Shown in pieces: positions 25,913 through 33,585 of a stretch of DNA of 64,000 nucleotides. This DNA comes from Cognatishimia sp. SS12. Its GTDB lineage: Bacteria > Pseudomonadota > Alphaproteobacteria > Rhodobacterales > Rhodobacteraceae. The stretch is taken from contig NZ_JAQNCZ010000004.1 in NCBI RefSeq assembly GCF_028369055.1, positions 186,001-250,000 on the forward strand, given 5' to 3'. Every line of letters begins with the position of its first letter. Positions within the stretch are counted from its first letter, which is position 1. The position numbers and the translations under genes were made by a program. The notes under the pieces are model-generated. The model saw only the letters and a program-made list of their open reading frames with translations, made no database searches and was not told where the DNA came from.

Positions 25913-27198
25913 TGTCGCTGCCACCCGTTCTTGTGGCCTATCTGGGCTTTAGCCGCATTGCGGACCCGGTGTATCGCGCGCTGCACCGGCGTCGTTTGAA
26001 ATCTGGCAAGGAAGACCCCGCGCGGCTGGGCGAACGTTATGCGCAGTCGCCGCCGGCGCGCCCACCGGGCCGCCTTGTGTGGTTTCACGCGGCCAGTGTC
26101 GGCGAAAGCCGGTCGATCCTAGAACTCATCCGCCAGCTCTTGGCCCAATCCGACGATCTGCAGGTGCTGGTGACAACCAATACCCGCACCTCGGCCCAGA
26201 TGCTGGCGCAAGAGCTGCCCAGCCGCGCGCTGCATCAATATGCACCCATCGACACCACCGCCGCGGCCCGCGCCTTTCTCTCCCATTGGCAGCCCGATGT
26301 GGCGATCTGGGTGGAAAGCGAGCTTTGGCCGCGTATGCTGCGCGAATGCCGCGCTCAACAGGTGCCGATGATGCTGCTCTCGGCGCGGATCTCAACCAAA
26401 ACCGCGCGGCTGTGGCGGCGCTGGCCGCGTACGCTGAGCGCTATGCTGCAGGATTTTGATCAGATCCTGACCCAGACCGAGGACACAGCGCAGCTGATCC
26501 GCGATATCTTGGGACCGGACGCCCCCGTTGCGGTGATCGGCGCGCTGAAGCAAGAGGTGCCCCCGCCTGAGGTCAATGCGGCACTGCTGCGCGCTTTGCA
26601 AGACGCGATTGGCGCGCGGCCAACCTGGGCTGCGGCCTCCACCCATGAGGGTGAAGAAGACGTCCTGACCAAGGCCCATGCGCTTTTGCAGACCGCGCTG
26701 CCTGACGCGCTCATGATCCTTGTGCCGCGCCACCCAGAACGCGGCCCCGCACTGGCCGCCGCGCTGCGCGCAGAGGGGCGCACGGTGGCCCTGCGATCTG
26801 ACGATGACGCGCTGTCGCCCGAGATTGAAATCTATATTGCCGATACGCTCGGGGAACTTGGCCTCTGGTATCGGCTGGCGCCGGTGTCCTTTGTGGCCGG
26901 ATCACTTTTGCCAATTGGTGGGCATAACCCGTTTGAGCCTGCCCTGCTCAACTCAGCCATTCTGCATGGCCCGCATGTCTATAATTTCAAAGATGTGTAC
27001 CGCACGCTTGGCGCCGCAAACGGCTGCCAAATGCGGGACACGCCGGAGCACATCGCCGCTGCGCTCAGCGCGCTTTTGACCGGCGAAGCCCCCGCCATGG
27101 CCGCCCGCGCCAAAGCAGCGCTGGCGCAAGGCAGCAACGCGACAGCCAAAAGCCTGTCGGCCATCCTGCGCATGCTGAAGCCGTCCAGCCCGCCTTAG
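25912..27198 (+). CDS. waaA: 3-deoxy-D-manno-octulosonic acid (KDO) transferase
   Basis: The 428-residue protein contains the GT30 motifs WFHAASVGES (acceptor-activating Glu), WVESELWP and the GT-B donor-site motif PIGGHNPFEPALLNSAI. WaaA adds KDO to lipid IVA at the inner face of the cytoplasmic membrane. The N-terminal membrane-interacting helix is less hydrophobic than in E. coli WaaA, and the length is normal. The start is coupled to the phosphatase stop, and the end overlaps the convergent GT2 gene by 4 bases. Confidence 0.93.
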   Translation: MSLPPVLVAYLGFSRIADPVYRALHRRRLKSGKEDPARLGERYAQSPPARPPGRLVWFHAASVGESRSILELIRQLLAQSDDLQVLVTTNTRTSAQMLAQELPSRALHQYAPIDTTAAARAFLSHWQPDVAIWVESELWPRMLRECRAQQVPMMLLSARISTKTARLWRRWPRTLSAMLQDFDQILTQTEDTAQLIRDILGPDAPVAVIGALKQEVPPPEVNAALLRALQDAIGARPTWAAASTHEGEEDVLTKAHALLQTALPDALMILVPRHPERGPALAAALRAEGRTVALRSDDDALSPEIEIYIADTLGELGLWYRLAPVSFVAGSLLPIGGHNPFEPALLNSAILHGPHVYNFKDVYRTLGAANGCQMRDTPEHIAAALSALLTGEAPAMAARAKAALAQGSNATAKSLSAILRMLKPSSPP

Positions 27199-28301
27199 CG
27201 CGTTTGATACATCCGTTCTTGCAGCGCGATATACCAGCTTTTGAAATCGCGGATTGGCGCAAACAGGAAAAATGGCACCTGCAGCGCCCCATAGAGATAG
27301 GCGCGCACGGTTGGCAGGGTGAAACGTTTGCGTATCGGGTCAATCAGCGCATAAAGCGCCGCGTATTTCAGAAATGACCGCATCAATTTGAGTGCTGAGA
27401 TGGGTTTGCGCGCGCTTGACACGCGGGTCAGCGCCATCATGTTGCGCACCCGGATCAGATTGACGCGATAAGGCTTGAGCACGCGCTCATTGCCATCAGC
27501 GTGAAACAGACGCGCGTCGGGCGCTGTCACCAGCCGCCCATGCGCCGACATGCGATAGGAAAAATCGCTGTCCTCATGGGTGGCATAGTAGCGCAGCAGT
27601 TCTGACCAGCGGGTTTGCACTCCGTATCCGCGCCGGAATGTCATGCGCCCGCCGTTGATCAGACCAGTGGCGAAGACCCTGACTGGAAGGGTGAGCTCTT
27701 CTAAGGGACTTCGATCCACCGGCTTGCCGTAAGGCACAAAATGGCGGTCCAGCGTCATCTGCGCTTCAAGCCAAGACCTAAGCCGCTGTTTCAAACCCGG
27801 TGCGGGCGAGTCCACGACAGCGCTGTCATCCTCTTGAGCCGCCTCAGGTGGCAGATCGGCAAACAGCGCCCCCACCATTGCGATACGCTGCTCCGGGTCG
27901 GCTTCGTAAATGCGCATGATTGTATCAGCGGTATCCGGATAGAGATAAATGTCATCATCCAGTGAAAAAACAATGTCCCCAGAGGTGAGGTCCAATGCCT
28001 GATTACGTTGGTAGGCCACGGCGCGTACCTTGGCCGGGACATGAGTCAGCGTGACAGTTTCCCAAAATTCTGGATAAGCGGCCAAAAGCGCAGCCTTGCT
28101 GTCCTGCCAATCATCACTGGCGTCGACAATCACCACCTCTCGCGGCAACCGGGTCTGCTGCGCCACATACCCCACCATCGGCAACAGAAAATGTGGCCGA
28201 TTATATGTACAGATTGTCAGGCTCCAGGACAGCCGCGATGCCGGCGTGCTTTGGGCTGCATCCTGACCAGTGGGATCTACCAAATCCAAGGCTCCATCCA
28301 T
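27195..28301 (-). CDS. Glycosyltransferase family 2 protein
   Basis: The 368-residue protein has a GT-A domain: LTICTYNRPHFLL at residues about 28-40, VVIVDASDD, and the DDD metal-binding motif in VFSLDDDIYLYP, with GLINGGRMTFRR and HEDSDFSYRM further on. It probably transfers a sugar to an envelope glycan; donor and acceptor cannot be read. It is convergent with waaA (4-base overlap) and divergent from galE, so it has its own promoter in 28302-28462. Confidence 0.83.
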   Translation of the reverse strand: MDGALDLVDPTGQDAAQSTPASRLSWSLTICTYNRPHFLLPMVGYVAQQTRLPREVVIVDASDDWQDSKAALLAAYPEFWETVTLTHVPAKVRAVAYQRNQALDLTSGDIVFSLDDDIYLYPDTADTIMRIYEADPEQRIAMVGALFADLPPEAAQEDDSAVVDSPAPGLKQRLRSWLEAQMTLDRHFVPYGKPVDRSPLEELTLPVRVFATGLINGGRMTFRRGYGVQTRWSELLRYYATHEDSDFSYRMSAHGRLVTAPDARLFHADGNERVLKPYRVNLIRVRNMMALTRVSSARKPISALKLMRSFLKYAALYALIDPIRKRFTLPTVRAYLYGALQVPFFLFAPIRDFKSWYIALQERMYQTR

Positions 28302-28462
28302 CGTTCCGTTCCATATGTCATAATACGCAATCAGACTGGGCTTATACAGAAAATATGACTGTATTTGGGCATCTTGCGGCCGAGCCTATCAAATTTTGCC
28401 CGCCGCTCTGGCATTGCGCCTGCGGCTGTGGCAATCCGGTTTCATAACATCGAGGGTTTTCT

Positions 28463-29473
28463 ATGACGCGGCATATTCTTCTGACCGGCGGGGCGGGCTA
28501 TATCGGTTCGCACACCTATGTGGAACTTCTGGCAGCGGGTCATCAGGTGACAATCCTGGATGACTTTTCCAATGCAGATCGCAGCGTGATCACCCGGCTC
28601 GCCAAATTGACCGGGCAGATGCCACAGCTGTTGGAGCAGGACATCCGCGACCAGGCCGCCCTTGCCCGCGCGTTTGAAACCCACGGGTTTGATGCGGCAA
28701 TTCACTTCGCTGCGAAAAAGGCCGTGGGCGAGTCGGTGGCCAAACCGCTTGACTATGTCAGCTGCAATGTCGGCGGGCTTGTCACCCTGATGCAAGTGAT
28801 GCAGGCGCAGGGGGTGTTTGATCTGGTGTTCAGCTCTTCGGCGACGGTCTATGGCGACCCAGAGGTCCTGCCGATCCCGGAAACCGCGCCGCTGAGCCAC
28901 ACCAACCCCTATGGCATGACAAAACTCATGGGCGAAGAGATCCTGCGCGCGGCGCAAATCGCAGAGCCGCGCTGGCGCATCGGCATCCTGCGCTATTTCA
29001 ACCCGGTCGGGGCGCATGACTCTGGGCTGATTGGCGAGGATCCCAATGGGATTCCCAACAATCTGATGCCCTATATTGCCAAAGTCGCCGCCGGAGAGCT
29101 GCCGCATGTGCAGGTTTTCGGCGATGATTATGACACGCCCGATGGCACCGGCGTGCGCGACTACATCCACGTCTGCGACCTGGCCCGCGGCCATGTGCAA
29201 TCGCTGGAGGCGCTGGCGCGGGAGGATGCAGGGCATCTGGTCAATCTGGGCACCGGCAGAGGCATCTCGGTGCTGGAGATGATTGCCGCCTATTCGGTGG
29301 CCTGCGGCACCGTGCTGCCCCACAAAATCGCCCCCCGCCGCGCCGGAGACGTCGCCTCCTGTTATGCCGACCCCGCCAAGGCGCGCGCGGCCCTCGGTTT
29401 TGACGCAACCCGCGATCTGACCGACATGTGCCGCAGCAGCTGGGCATGGATTTCTGGGCAAGCGCGAGGCTGA
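28463..29473 (+). CDS. galE: UDP-glucose 4-epimerase
   Basis: The 336-residue short-chain dehydrogenase-type epimerase has the NAD site GGAGYIGSH at the N terminus, the catalytic Ser/Tyr/Lys set (VFSSSATVYG and NPYGMTKLM) and the substrate motif LRYFNPVGAH. It interconverts UDP-glucose and UDP-galactose for surface polysaccharide. GAGG lies 7 bases before the ATG. It is the last GC-rich gene before the AT-rich accessory segment. Confidence 0.95.
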   Translation: MTRHILLTGGAGYIGSHTYVELLAAGHQVTILDDFSNADRSVITRLAKLTGQMPQLLEQDIRDQAALARAFETHGFDAAIHFAAKKAVGESVAKPLDYVSCNVGGLVTLMQVMQAQGVFDLVFSSSATVYGDPEVLPIPETAPLSHTNPYGMTKLMGEEILRAAQIAEPRWRIGILRYFNPVGAHDSGLIGEDPNGIPNNLMPYIAKVAAGELPHVQVFGDDYDTPDGTGVRDYIHVCDLARGHVQSLEALAREDAGHLVNLGTGRGISVLEMIAAYSVACGTVLPHKIAPRRAGDVASCYADPAKARAALGFDATRDLTDMCRSSWAWISGQARG

Positions 29474-29567
29474 GGAGCCGCAGGCGCAATCAGAATCTAA
29501 CCTGCGATCATGGCCTCAGCGGCACCACTCGGGACAAACTCAAACCATTGTCACTAAATCATGACCA

Positions 29568-29858
29568 CTATTTCGAAAAGACAATGCCCGCACAAACCCT
29601 CAGTGCAATCGTAACGTCTTCAAGCATTTTAGAGTGTTGGTCAAAGTCACGTGAAAGTGGTCGCATGGTTAGGGCGAATTGCGAACCAGCTTTCTCAAAT
29701 TCTCTGAGAGCCTCTTCTCGACGACTTTGGAACCAAGTTTCCTGACACGTATCAAAGGCCCTAATAGCGTTTTCATAGTGCCTCTCTGTCGCGGTCTGAG
29801 CGTGAGCCGCACCTGCAATCAAATTGGCTATGAGTAAAATGCGTATCAGGTAGATCAA
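29568..29858 (-). CDS. Small secreted protein of unknown function (start uncertain)
   Basis: The open frame encodes a hydrophobic export signal (IYLIRILLIANLIAGAAHAQ) followed by about 75 charged residues (for example RREEALREFEKAGSQF), so a small periplasmic protein is plausible. The frame extends upstream to 29984, but that part runs through the 17-bp tRNA-derived repeat and is probably not coding. Only TTG starts are in frame near the signal, and the TTG at 29858 is a best guess. Base composition is AT-rich like the adjacent island. No family recognised; it may be a remnant. Confidence 0.4.
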   Translation of the reverse strand: MIYLIRILLIANLIAGAAHAQTATERHYENAIRAFDTCQETWFQSRREEALREFEKAGSQFALTMRPLSRDFDQHSKMLEDVTIALRVCAGIVFSK

Positions 29859-30138
29859 ACTCGCCGGAAACAATTGAATGTACAAATTTTTAAGTGGGTA
29901 TCTGAAATAAAGGTTTAAAAGGTCATTTATTTCAAAGCCTAATGGCGGAGACGAAGAGAGCCGGATTTCGACACTCTGCCCCACAAGAATCTGTTTTTAA
30001 TAATATTTTTCTGATCAAGTTGCAATATGGGGCAATTTCAAACAACTTTTGAGCGTGCATTGCGGAGTTGGCGATGTCCCCAATTAATAAACACAACAGA
30101 AATGATTGTTATATCCAGAAAACTTGAAAAGCCGTGCG
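29859..30138. other. AT-rich non-coding stretch at the island boundary
   Basis: This 280-base stretch contains the outer copy of the tRNA-Ser-derived direct repeat (29940-29956). Just beyond it is a weakly T-arm-like segment (GGATTTCGACACTC, about 29963-29976). From about 30000 it is AT-rich sequence after the HEPN gene stop. I see no gene, no integrase remnant and no clear terminator. Confidence 0.4.
29940..29956 (+). repeat. Outer att-like direct repeat (copy of tRNA-Ser 3' end)
   Basis: The 17-base sequence TAATGGCGGAGACGAAG is identical to 32249-32265, where it spans the last 14 bases of tRNA-Ser including CCA. Same orientation, 2.3 kb apart. This is what site-specific integration at a tRNA 3' end leaves behind. 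Confidence 0.8.
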
Positions 30139-30756
30139 TCACCTTTTTAACTGAACGCAACCGGCCTTGTCGAAATTCAGTAGACCCTCAAAAATTTGGT
30201 CTGTTTCTGCGAGGACTGAGCTTCGAGTTTCACTTGTTTGGATTTTGAATTTATGCGCAATGTTTCCGCGCTTTGTACCAAATGCGTTCAGTGCAGCAGA
30301 GACATTTAGATCAACTTCCTCAGGATCTATCCCTACCTGCAAAAGCAATTTTCTTTGATCAGCAGTAGTCACACCGTGATTGGACTTTATGTCTCTAGTT
30401 AGGTTCGTATATGCCTCGGAAGCAAAACCTACCAAATCGCTTGCTGCCGTAGATCGTATTTTCCGCCTTGCCACCTCTTTATCCACTTGCAACATCGCTT
30501 CTGAAGCCACCAAACATAACAACGCGCGGCAAACCTCATCATTATTTTTAAGTTCTGAGAGCGCTTTCTTGGATATTTCAGAAACTAATTCTTCGATGTA
30601 CTGCTCAAACGCTGCATGCGAAAGCAATACGAATGATTGGACCTTCAGATGATCCAAATCACTCAGGCATCCACTTTCCGGGACTCGAACTAGTATTTTT
30701 CTAATGTATTTGAGTGAGTCTTTTAGTCTTAAATATGGCTCAGTTGGGGAGTTCAT
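30139..30756 (-). CDS. HEPN-domain ribonuclease-like protein (RiboL-PSP/MAE_28990 type)
   Basis: The 205-residue all-helical protein has the HEPN signature RxxxxH as RGNIAH (R163, H168) in its C-terminal third. The N-terminal helix pair LKVQSFVLLSHAAFEQYIEE is typical of RiboL-PSP-HEPN proteins, which are predicted metal-independent RNases in defence and toxin systems. The ATG at 30756 lies inside the end of the DUF262 gene (17-base overlap), so the two are translated together. Base composition is AT-rich compared with the chromosome. Nuclease activity, target and the exact subfamily name are inferred. Confidence 0.72.
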   Translation of the reverse strand: MNSPTEPYLRLKDSLKYIRKILVRVPESGCLSDLDHLKVQSFVLLSHAAFEQYIEELVSEISKKALSELKNNDEVCRALLCLVASEAMLQVDKEVARRKIRSTAASDLVGFASEAYTNLTRDIKSNHGVTTADQRKLLLQVGIDPEEVDLNVSAALNAFGTKRGNIAHKFKIQTSETRSSVLAETDQIFEGLLNFDKAGCVQLKR

Positions 30757-31978
30757 CGGAAAACTTCGGTAACTTTAAATCAATGCCTGTCATTTCACAA
30801 ATTTTGGCGTAAAAATTCTCATATCTAATTCTTGTTGAGGCTACAGACTTTGTTGTTGTTTCAACTGCGCGCCTGAATTCGTCGCTTGAGGAAACTGCTT
30901 CGAAACCCTCGACAAACGCCTCACCATTCTCAAGCGCCCATGCTCGGACACCACTATTAGATAGAGCGCCGACTAAGACGTCGAAAAGGGCCCTATTGAA
31001 ACGGCTTTCATATTCTCCGGACACAAATTTTCTACAGAATTTTTTTGCTGGAAAAATTGTCAATCCAACTTTGATGGCTGCTTCCATCTGCTCTAACTTA
31101 CTAAGAATTTGTGCTTTTTGGGAATTGTCTTCCGCAAAAGCTTGGTTCTGATTTACGCACAATTCATCGAGAAATTTCTTAAGATCTCCGGCATACGTTA
31201 AATCTGGATCTGAGAAAGCCAGGAACCGAGCCGCCAACTCAACATCGTTCATTCTTGGATCTGGAGACTTTTTCGAAATAAGTTGGTGCAAGGGGCCAAC
31301 CTTCTCCGTCCAATCGATCAACAATTTTAGGAACCCCCCGGGGAAAAGTGACATTCTGAGCTCCATGGGAGAGAGCTTTACGGAACCAGAGTTCAGTCTA
31401 TGGAAAATCTCGTAGAGTATCCTGTCATTCTCCCACCCTCGAATTACCGCAGTGCGCTGTGTTTGGTTCAGCAGTTCAAAGCTCCACTCTTCATCGCTTT
31501 TGATGTCCTCCCAAGTCAGTCCTTCAAGTTCGGAAAGCACTCTTAAGTCTTTCAGTCTAAATTTTTTGCCGCTCGGAAATTTTCCGTCGATAAATTCCTG
31601 AATAGTGAGAAGACGTTGTTTTCCATCCAGCACCAAGAAAGCCTTATTACTCCCACCGCTGGACGAAAGCAAAATTTGCGGAATTGGAATCCCAAGGAAC
31701 AAAGATTCTATGAAGCTTATTTTAGCTTTAGGAGACCAAACATTTCGCCTCTGAAACTCTGGAGAAAGATTTATCTGCTTTCCGATTTGGCGATAAAGAG
31801 TCTCGATTGTCCAATCGGTTGGCGAGATTAGAAGGGATGAGAATTCGCCGGCCGAAACTCCAGAACTATCGCCCTCCTCAGTAGGTTCAATATCTTCGAA
31901 CTCTTCGTCTCTATCTTCGTAAGACAATTGTAGCTCCAATTGCTGTCCATCCTCATGGGCGGAAATTGCAGGGTTCAT
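30740..31978 (-). CDS. DUF262 (GmrS-like, ParB-fold) domain protein
   Basis: The 412-residue protein has an acidic N-terminal lead (residues about 17-40) and then the DUF262 core. It shows LSPEFQRRNVWSPKAKISFI (residues 71-90), the DGQQR-type motif as LDGKQRLLTI (117-126) and IFHRLNSGSVKLSPMELRMS (191-210). DUF262 is the nucleotide-using half of GmrSD, SspE and related type IV restriction-like systems. The usual partner domain DUF1524 (HNH nuclease) is absent here, and a HEPN protein is encoded immediately downstream instead. The C-terminal half (about 230-412) is helical with no motif I recognise. The start has no good Shine-Dalgarno sequence. Confidence 0.8.
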   Translation of the reverse strand: MNPAISAHEDGQQLELQLSYEDRDEEFEDIEPTEEGDSSGVSAGEFSSLLISPTDWTIETLYRQIGKQINLSPEFQRRNVWSPKAKISFIESLFLGIPIPQILLSSSGGSNKAFLVLDGKQRLLTIQEFIDGKFPSGKKFRLKDLRVLSELEGLTWEDIKSDEEWSFELLNQTQRTAVIRGWENDRILYEIFHRLNSGSVKLSPMELRMSLFPGGFLKLLIDWTEKVGPLHQLISKKSPDPRMNDVELAARFLAFSDPDLTYAGDLKKFLDELCVNQNQAFAEDNSQKAQILSKLEQMEAAIKVGLTIFPAKKFCRKFVSGEYESRFNRALFDVLVGALSNSGVRAWALENGEAFVEGFEAVSSSDEFRRAVETTTKSVASTRIRYENFYAKICEMTGIDLKLPKFSDELPN

Positions 31979-32248
31979 ACTTTATCGCTGTTCACTATGA
32001 AATTGTAAAATTGGGTCAATTGTTTTCACATTTCTCTCTTAGGAGCCATATCTCAATAGCATTGAATTTGCCATATACGTGAAACTGAGCTTTTATGCGG
32101 GCAACGAAATTACTCTGCTAAGATGTCGGGCAATTTCGTAATGTGGGGCAAAACGCGGGACATTTTGTGCAGCAAAATCAATTACTTGACGGAATTGCCG
32201 AAATCGACGTGCCACAAGTTATTGTTTTCAAGCAGTTTTTTTAAGTGT
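31979..32248. promoter_or_regulatory. Promoter region of the DUF262-HEPN operon
   Basis: A 270-base AT-rich gap lies between the operon and tRNA-Ser. On the minus strand TTGACC (32019-32014) could be a -35 box for a promoter close to the DUF262 start. An inverted repeat ACGAAATT (32104-32111) / AATTTCGT (32132-32139) with a 20-base spacer could bind a regulator. No ORF is supported here. Confidence 0.35.
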
Positions 32249-32265
32249 TAATGGCGGAGACGAAG
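32249..32265 (+). repeat. Inner att-like direct repeat inside tRNA-Ser 3' end
   Basis: TAATGGCGGAGACGAAG here overlaps the 3' acceptor end of tRNA-Ser (32252-32265 are tRNA bases) and is identical to 29940-29956. The tRNA stays intact, as expected when an integrating element restores the gene end. Confidence 0.8.
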
Positions 32266-32341
32266 GGATTCGAACCCTCGATACCGTTTCCGGTATACTC
32301 CCTTAGCAGGGGAGCGCCTTCGACCACTCGGCCACGTCTCC
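32252..32341 (-). tRNA. tRNA-Ser(GCT)
   Basis: The minus-strand sequence begins GGAGACGTGGCCGAGTGG and ends CGTCTCCGCCA, with a 7-bp acceptor stem and encoded CCA. The anticodon arm CTCCC-CTGCTAA-GGGAG gives anticodon GCT. A long variable arm (TACCGGAAACGGTA) and the T-arm GGGTTCGAATCCC are clear class II serine tRNA features. Its 3' end is the attachment site of the adjacent island. Confidence 0.97.
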
Positions 32342-32631
32342 GAGGACGGGGTTTAATGATTAGCCCGGCGGGGCACAAGTGATATTTGTCATTTTTTTGA
32401 AGAGGCTTGGCGCGGCGGGCCTTGGCCCGTCCGTCGAAACGAAAAACGCCCCCGGTGCCCAAAACCATCGGCAACCGGGGGCGTATCGCTGTGCCGGGAG
32501 AGCGCGATGCGAGTGGGGCCATACCGACCCATGCAGCGCGAAATTCCGGGCGATGTAGTGCCAGGGAATGACTACGGCGTCAGAATATGCTCTGATGTTT
32601 CTGCGATCCATCGTGAAAAGCGAATAAAATC
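32342..32631. other. Gap between tRNA-Ser and lysR with an orphan minus-strand terminator
   Basis: This 290-base gap holds the tRNA promoter (minus strand) and the lysR promoter (plus strand). A strong hairpin at 32446-32484 is oriented to end a minus-strand transcript although no minus-strand gene starts upstream of it. Open frames here (for example one on the minus strand from 32611) have no ribosome site or recognisable product, so I do not call a protein. Confidence 0.5.
32446..32484 (-). terminator. Orphan intrinsic terminator, possible sRNA end
   Basis: ACGCCCCCGGT (32446-32456) pairs perfectly with ACCGGGGGCGT (32474-32484), an 11-bp stem. On the minus strand the stem's closing T runs into TTTTCGTTT, giving a good intrinsic terminator. 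There is no annotated minus-strand gene between it and the convergent nucleoside hydrolase end more than 1 kb away. Confidence 0.65.
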
Positions 32632-33585
32632 ATGCAAAAAAATGATGTATATAAGCTGGATGCACATACGCTGCGTGTGTTCCTGAAGGTCTGCGAATTA
32701 AAGTCCGTCAGCCGAGCTTCGGATTTTTTCGATATAAATCAATCCACTGTCAGCAATATCTTGGATCGTCTCAGACAATCTCTGGGGTATAAGCTGTTTG
32801 AAAAAGTGGGGCGAAACATCGAACCGACAGAAAATGCCAAGGCTCTCATTCCGCGTGCAGAGCAGATCGTCTCTGCAATCGAAGGGTTGCCTGACACCGG
32901 CACCTATGACCCCAAAGAGGACATGCGCCCCATCACGTTGGCCGGCAATCTGAATTCGATGATGCCCGCGCTGACCGCGATTCGTGAGGCGATTTGGGCG
33001 GTTTGCCCGGATCGGCATGTGCGGTTTCTGGAACTGGGCAGCCGCGATCAGATGGAAGCCTTTCTTTCTTATGGGTTGGCAGATTTTCTGGTGGCTGTAC
33101 GCACCGCGCATTATCCCCCTGCCCTGACGTCTGCGCCGTTGTTCACCGATACAACTGTCGCCTATTACGATCCCTCCGTGCGCCCGGCCCCGGACACGGA
33201 TGAACGTTATTTTGAGGCGCGCCATGCGGTGCTGGATTTTGGCGGCAATGTGCGCAGCACGGTGGCCAATGAGGTCAAGCGCGTGCAGGGGCATCGCAAT
33301 GTTGTGCTGTCAGCGGGCAATGTTTCGGTGTTGGCTGGGCTGATGCGGGGCACGGATGTCATCGCCAGCATGCCCAGTCACCTCAGCAGCAATGTGATGC
33401 AAGAATTTGCCTGCTGCGCCGTGCCCGCGCTGTCGGGGATCACGCTGTATTTTGATCTGTTGTGGCACAAGCGCAATACAGACAGTTCGCGCCACAAATG
33501 GATCAGCGATATCATCCTATCGCTCGATTTTGACCAACGCCTCAGCCTGCCGCGGGCTACGGCAGCTGCTGGATCCGCTGCATAA
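32632..33585 (+). CDS. LysR-family transcriptional regulator
   Basis: The 317-residue protein has an N-terminal LysR winged helix (residues about 9-67: LRVFLKVCELKSVSRASDFF, INQSTVSNILDRLRQSLGYK LFEK read in two parts) and a periplasmic-binding-like effector domain (about 95-300). Its target is unknown; no divergent gene lies upstream apart from tRNA-Ser. It overlaps the convergent nucleoside hydrolase by 29 bases at the 3' ends. Confidence 0.88.
   Translation: MQKNDVYKLDAHTLRVFLKVCELKSVSRASDFFDINQSTVSNILDRLRQSLGYKLFEKVGRNIEPTENAKALIPRAEQIVSAIEGLPDTGTYDPKEDMRPITLAGNLNSMMPALTAIREAIWAVCPDRHVRFLELGSRDQMEAFLSYGLADFLVAVRTAHYPPALTSAPLFTDTTVAYYDPSVRPAPDTDERYFEARHAVLDFGGNVRSTVANEVKRVQGHRNVVLSAGNVSVLAGLMRGTDVIASMPSHLSSNVMQEFACCAVPALSGITLYFDLLWHKRNTDSSRHKWISDIILSLDFDQRLSLPRATAAAGSAA

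Larger units (their letters stand above)
29940..32265. mobile_element. Mini genomic island at tRNA-Ser carrying a DUF262-HEPN operon
   Basis: The segment between two 17-bp direct repeats of the tRNA-Ser 3' end is about 2.3 kb. It is visibly richer in A+T than its neighbours and carries only a two-gene minus-strand operon. No integrase, recombinase or transposase is present, so it may be a satellite-like cargo mobilised in trans or a decayed island. The AT-rich sequence extends a further 0.45 kb toward galE, so an older, larger insertion is possible. Confidence 0.65.

Noticed and set aside
29568..29984. 138-residue form of the small secreted protein
   Set aside because: Its first 40 or so residues are translated through the tRNA-derived repeat and lie before the export signal, so a start nearer 29858 is more likely.
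32241..32522. 93-residue minus-strand ORF
   Set aside because: It runs through the tRNA-Ser gene, so it cannot be a normal coding sequence.
32360..32611. 83-residue minus-strand ORF before lysR
   Set aside because: No ribosome-binding site and no recognisable sequence; the strong hairpin inside it suggests non-coding RNA rather than protein.
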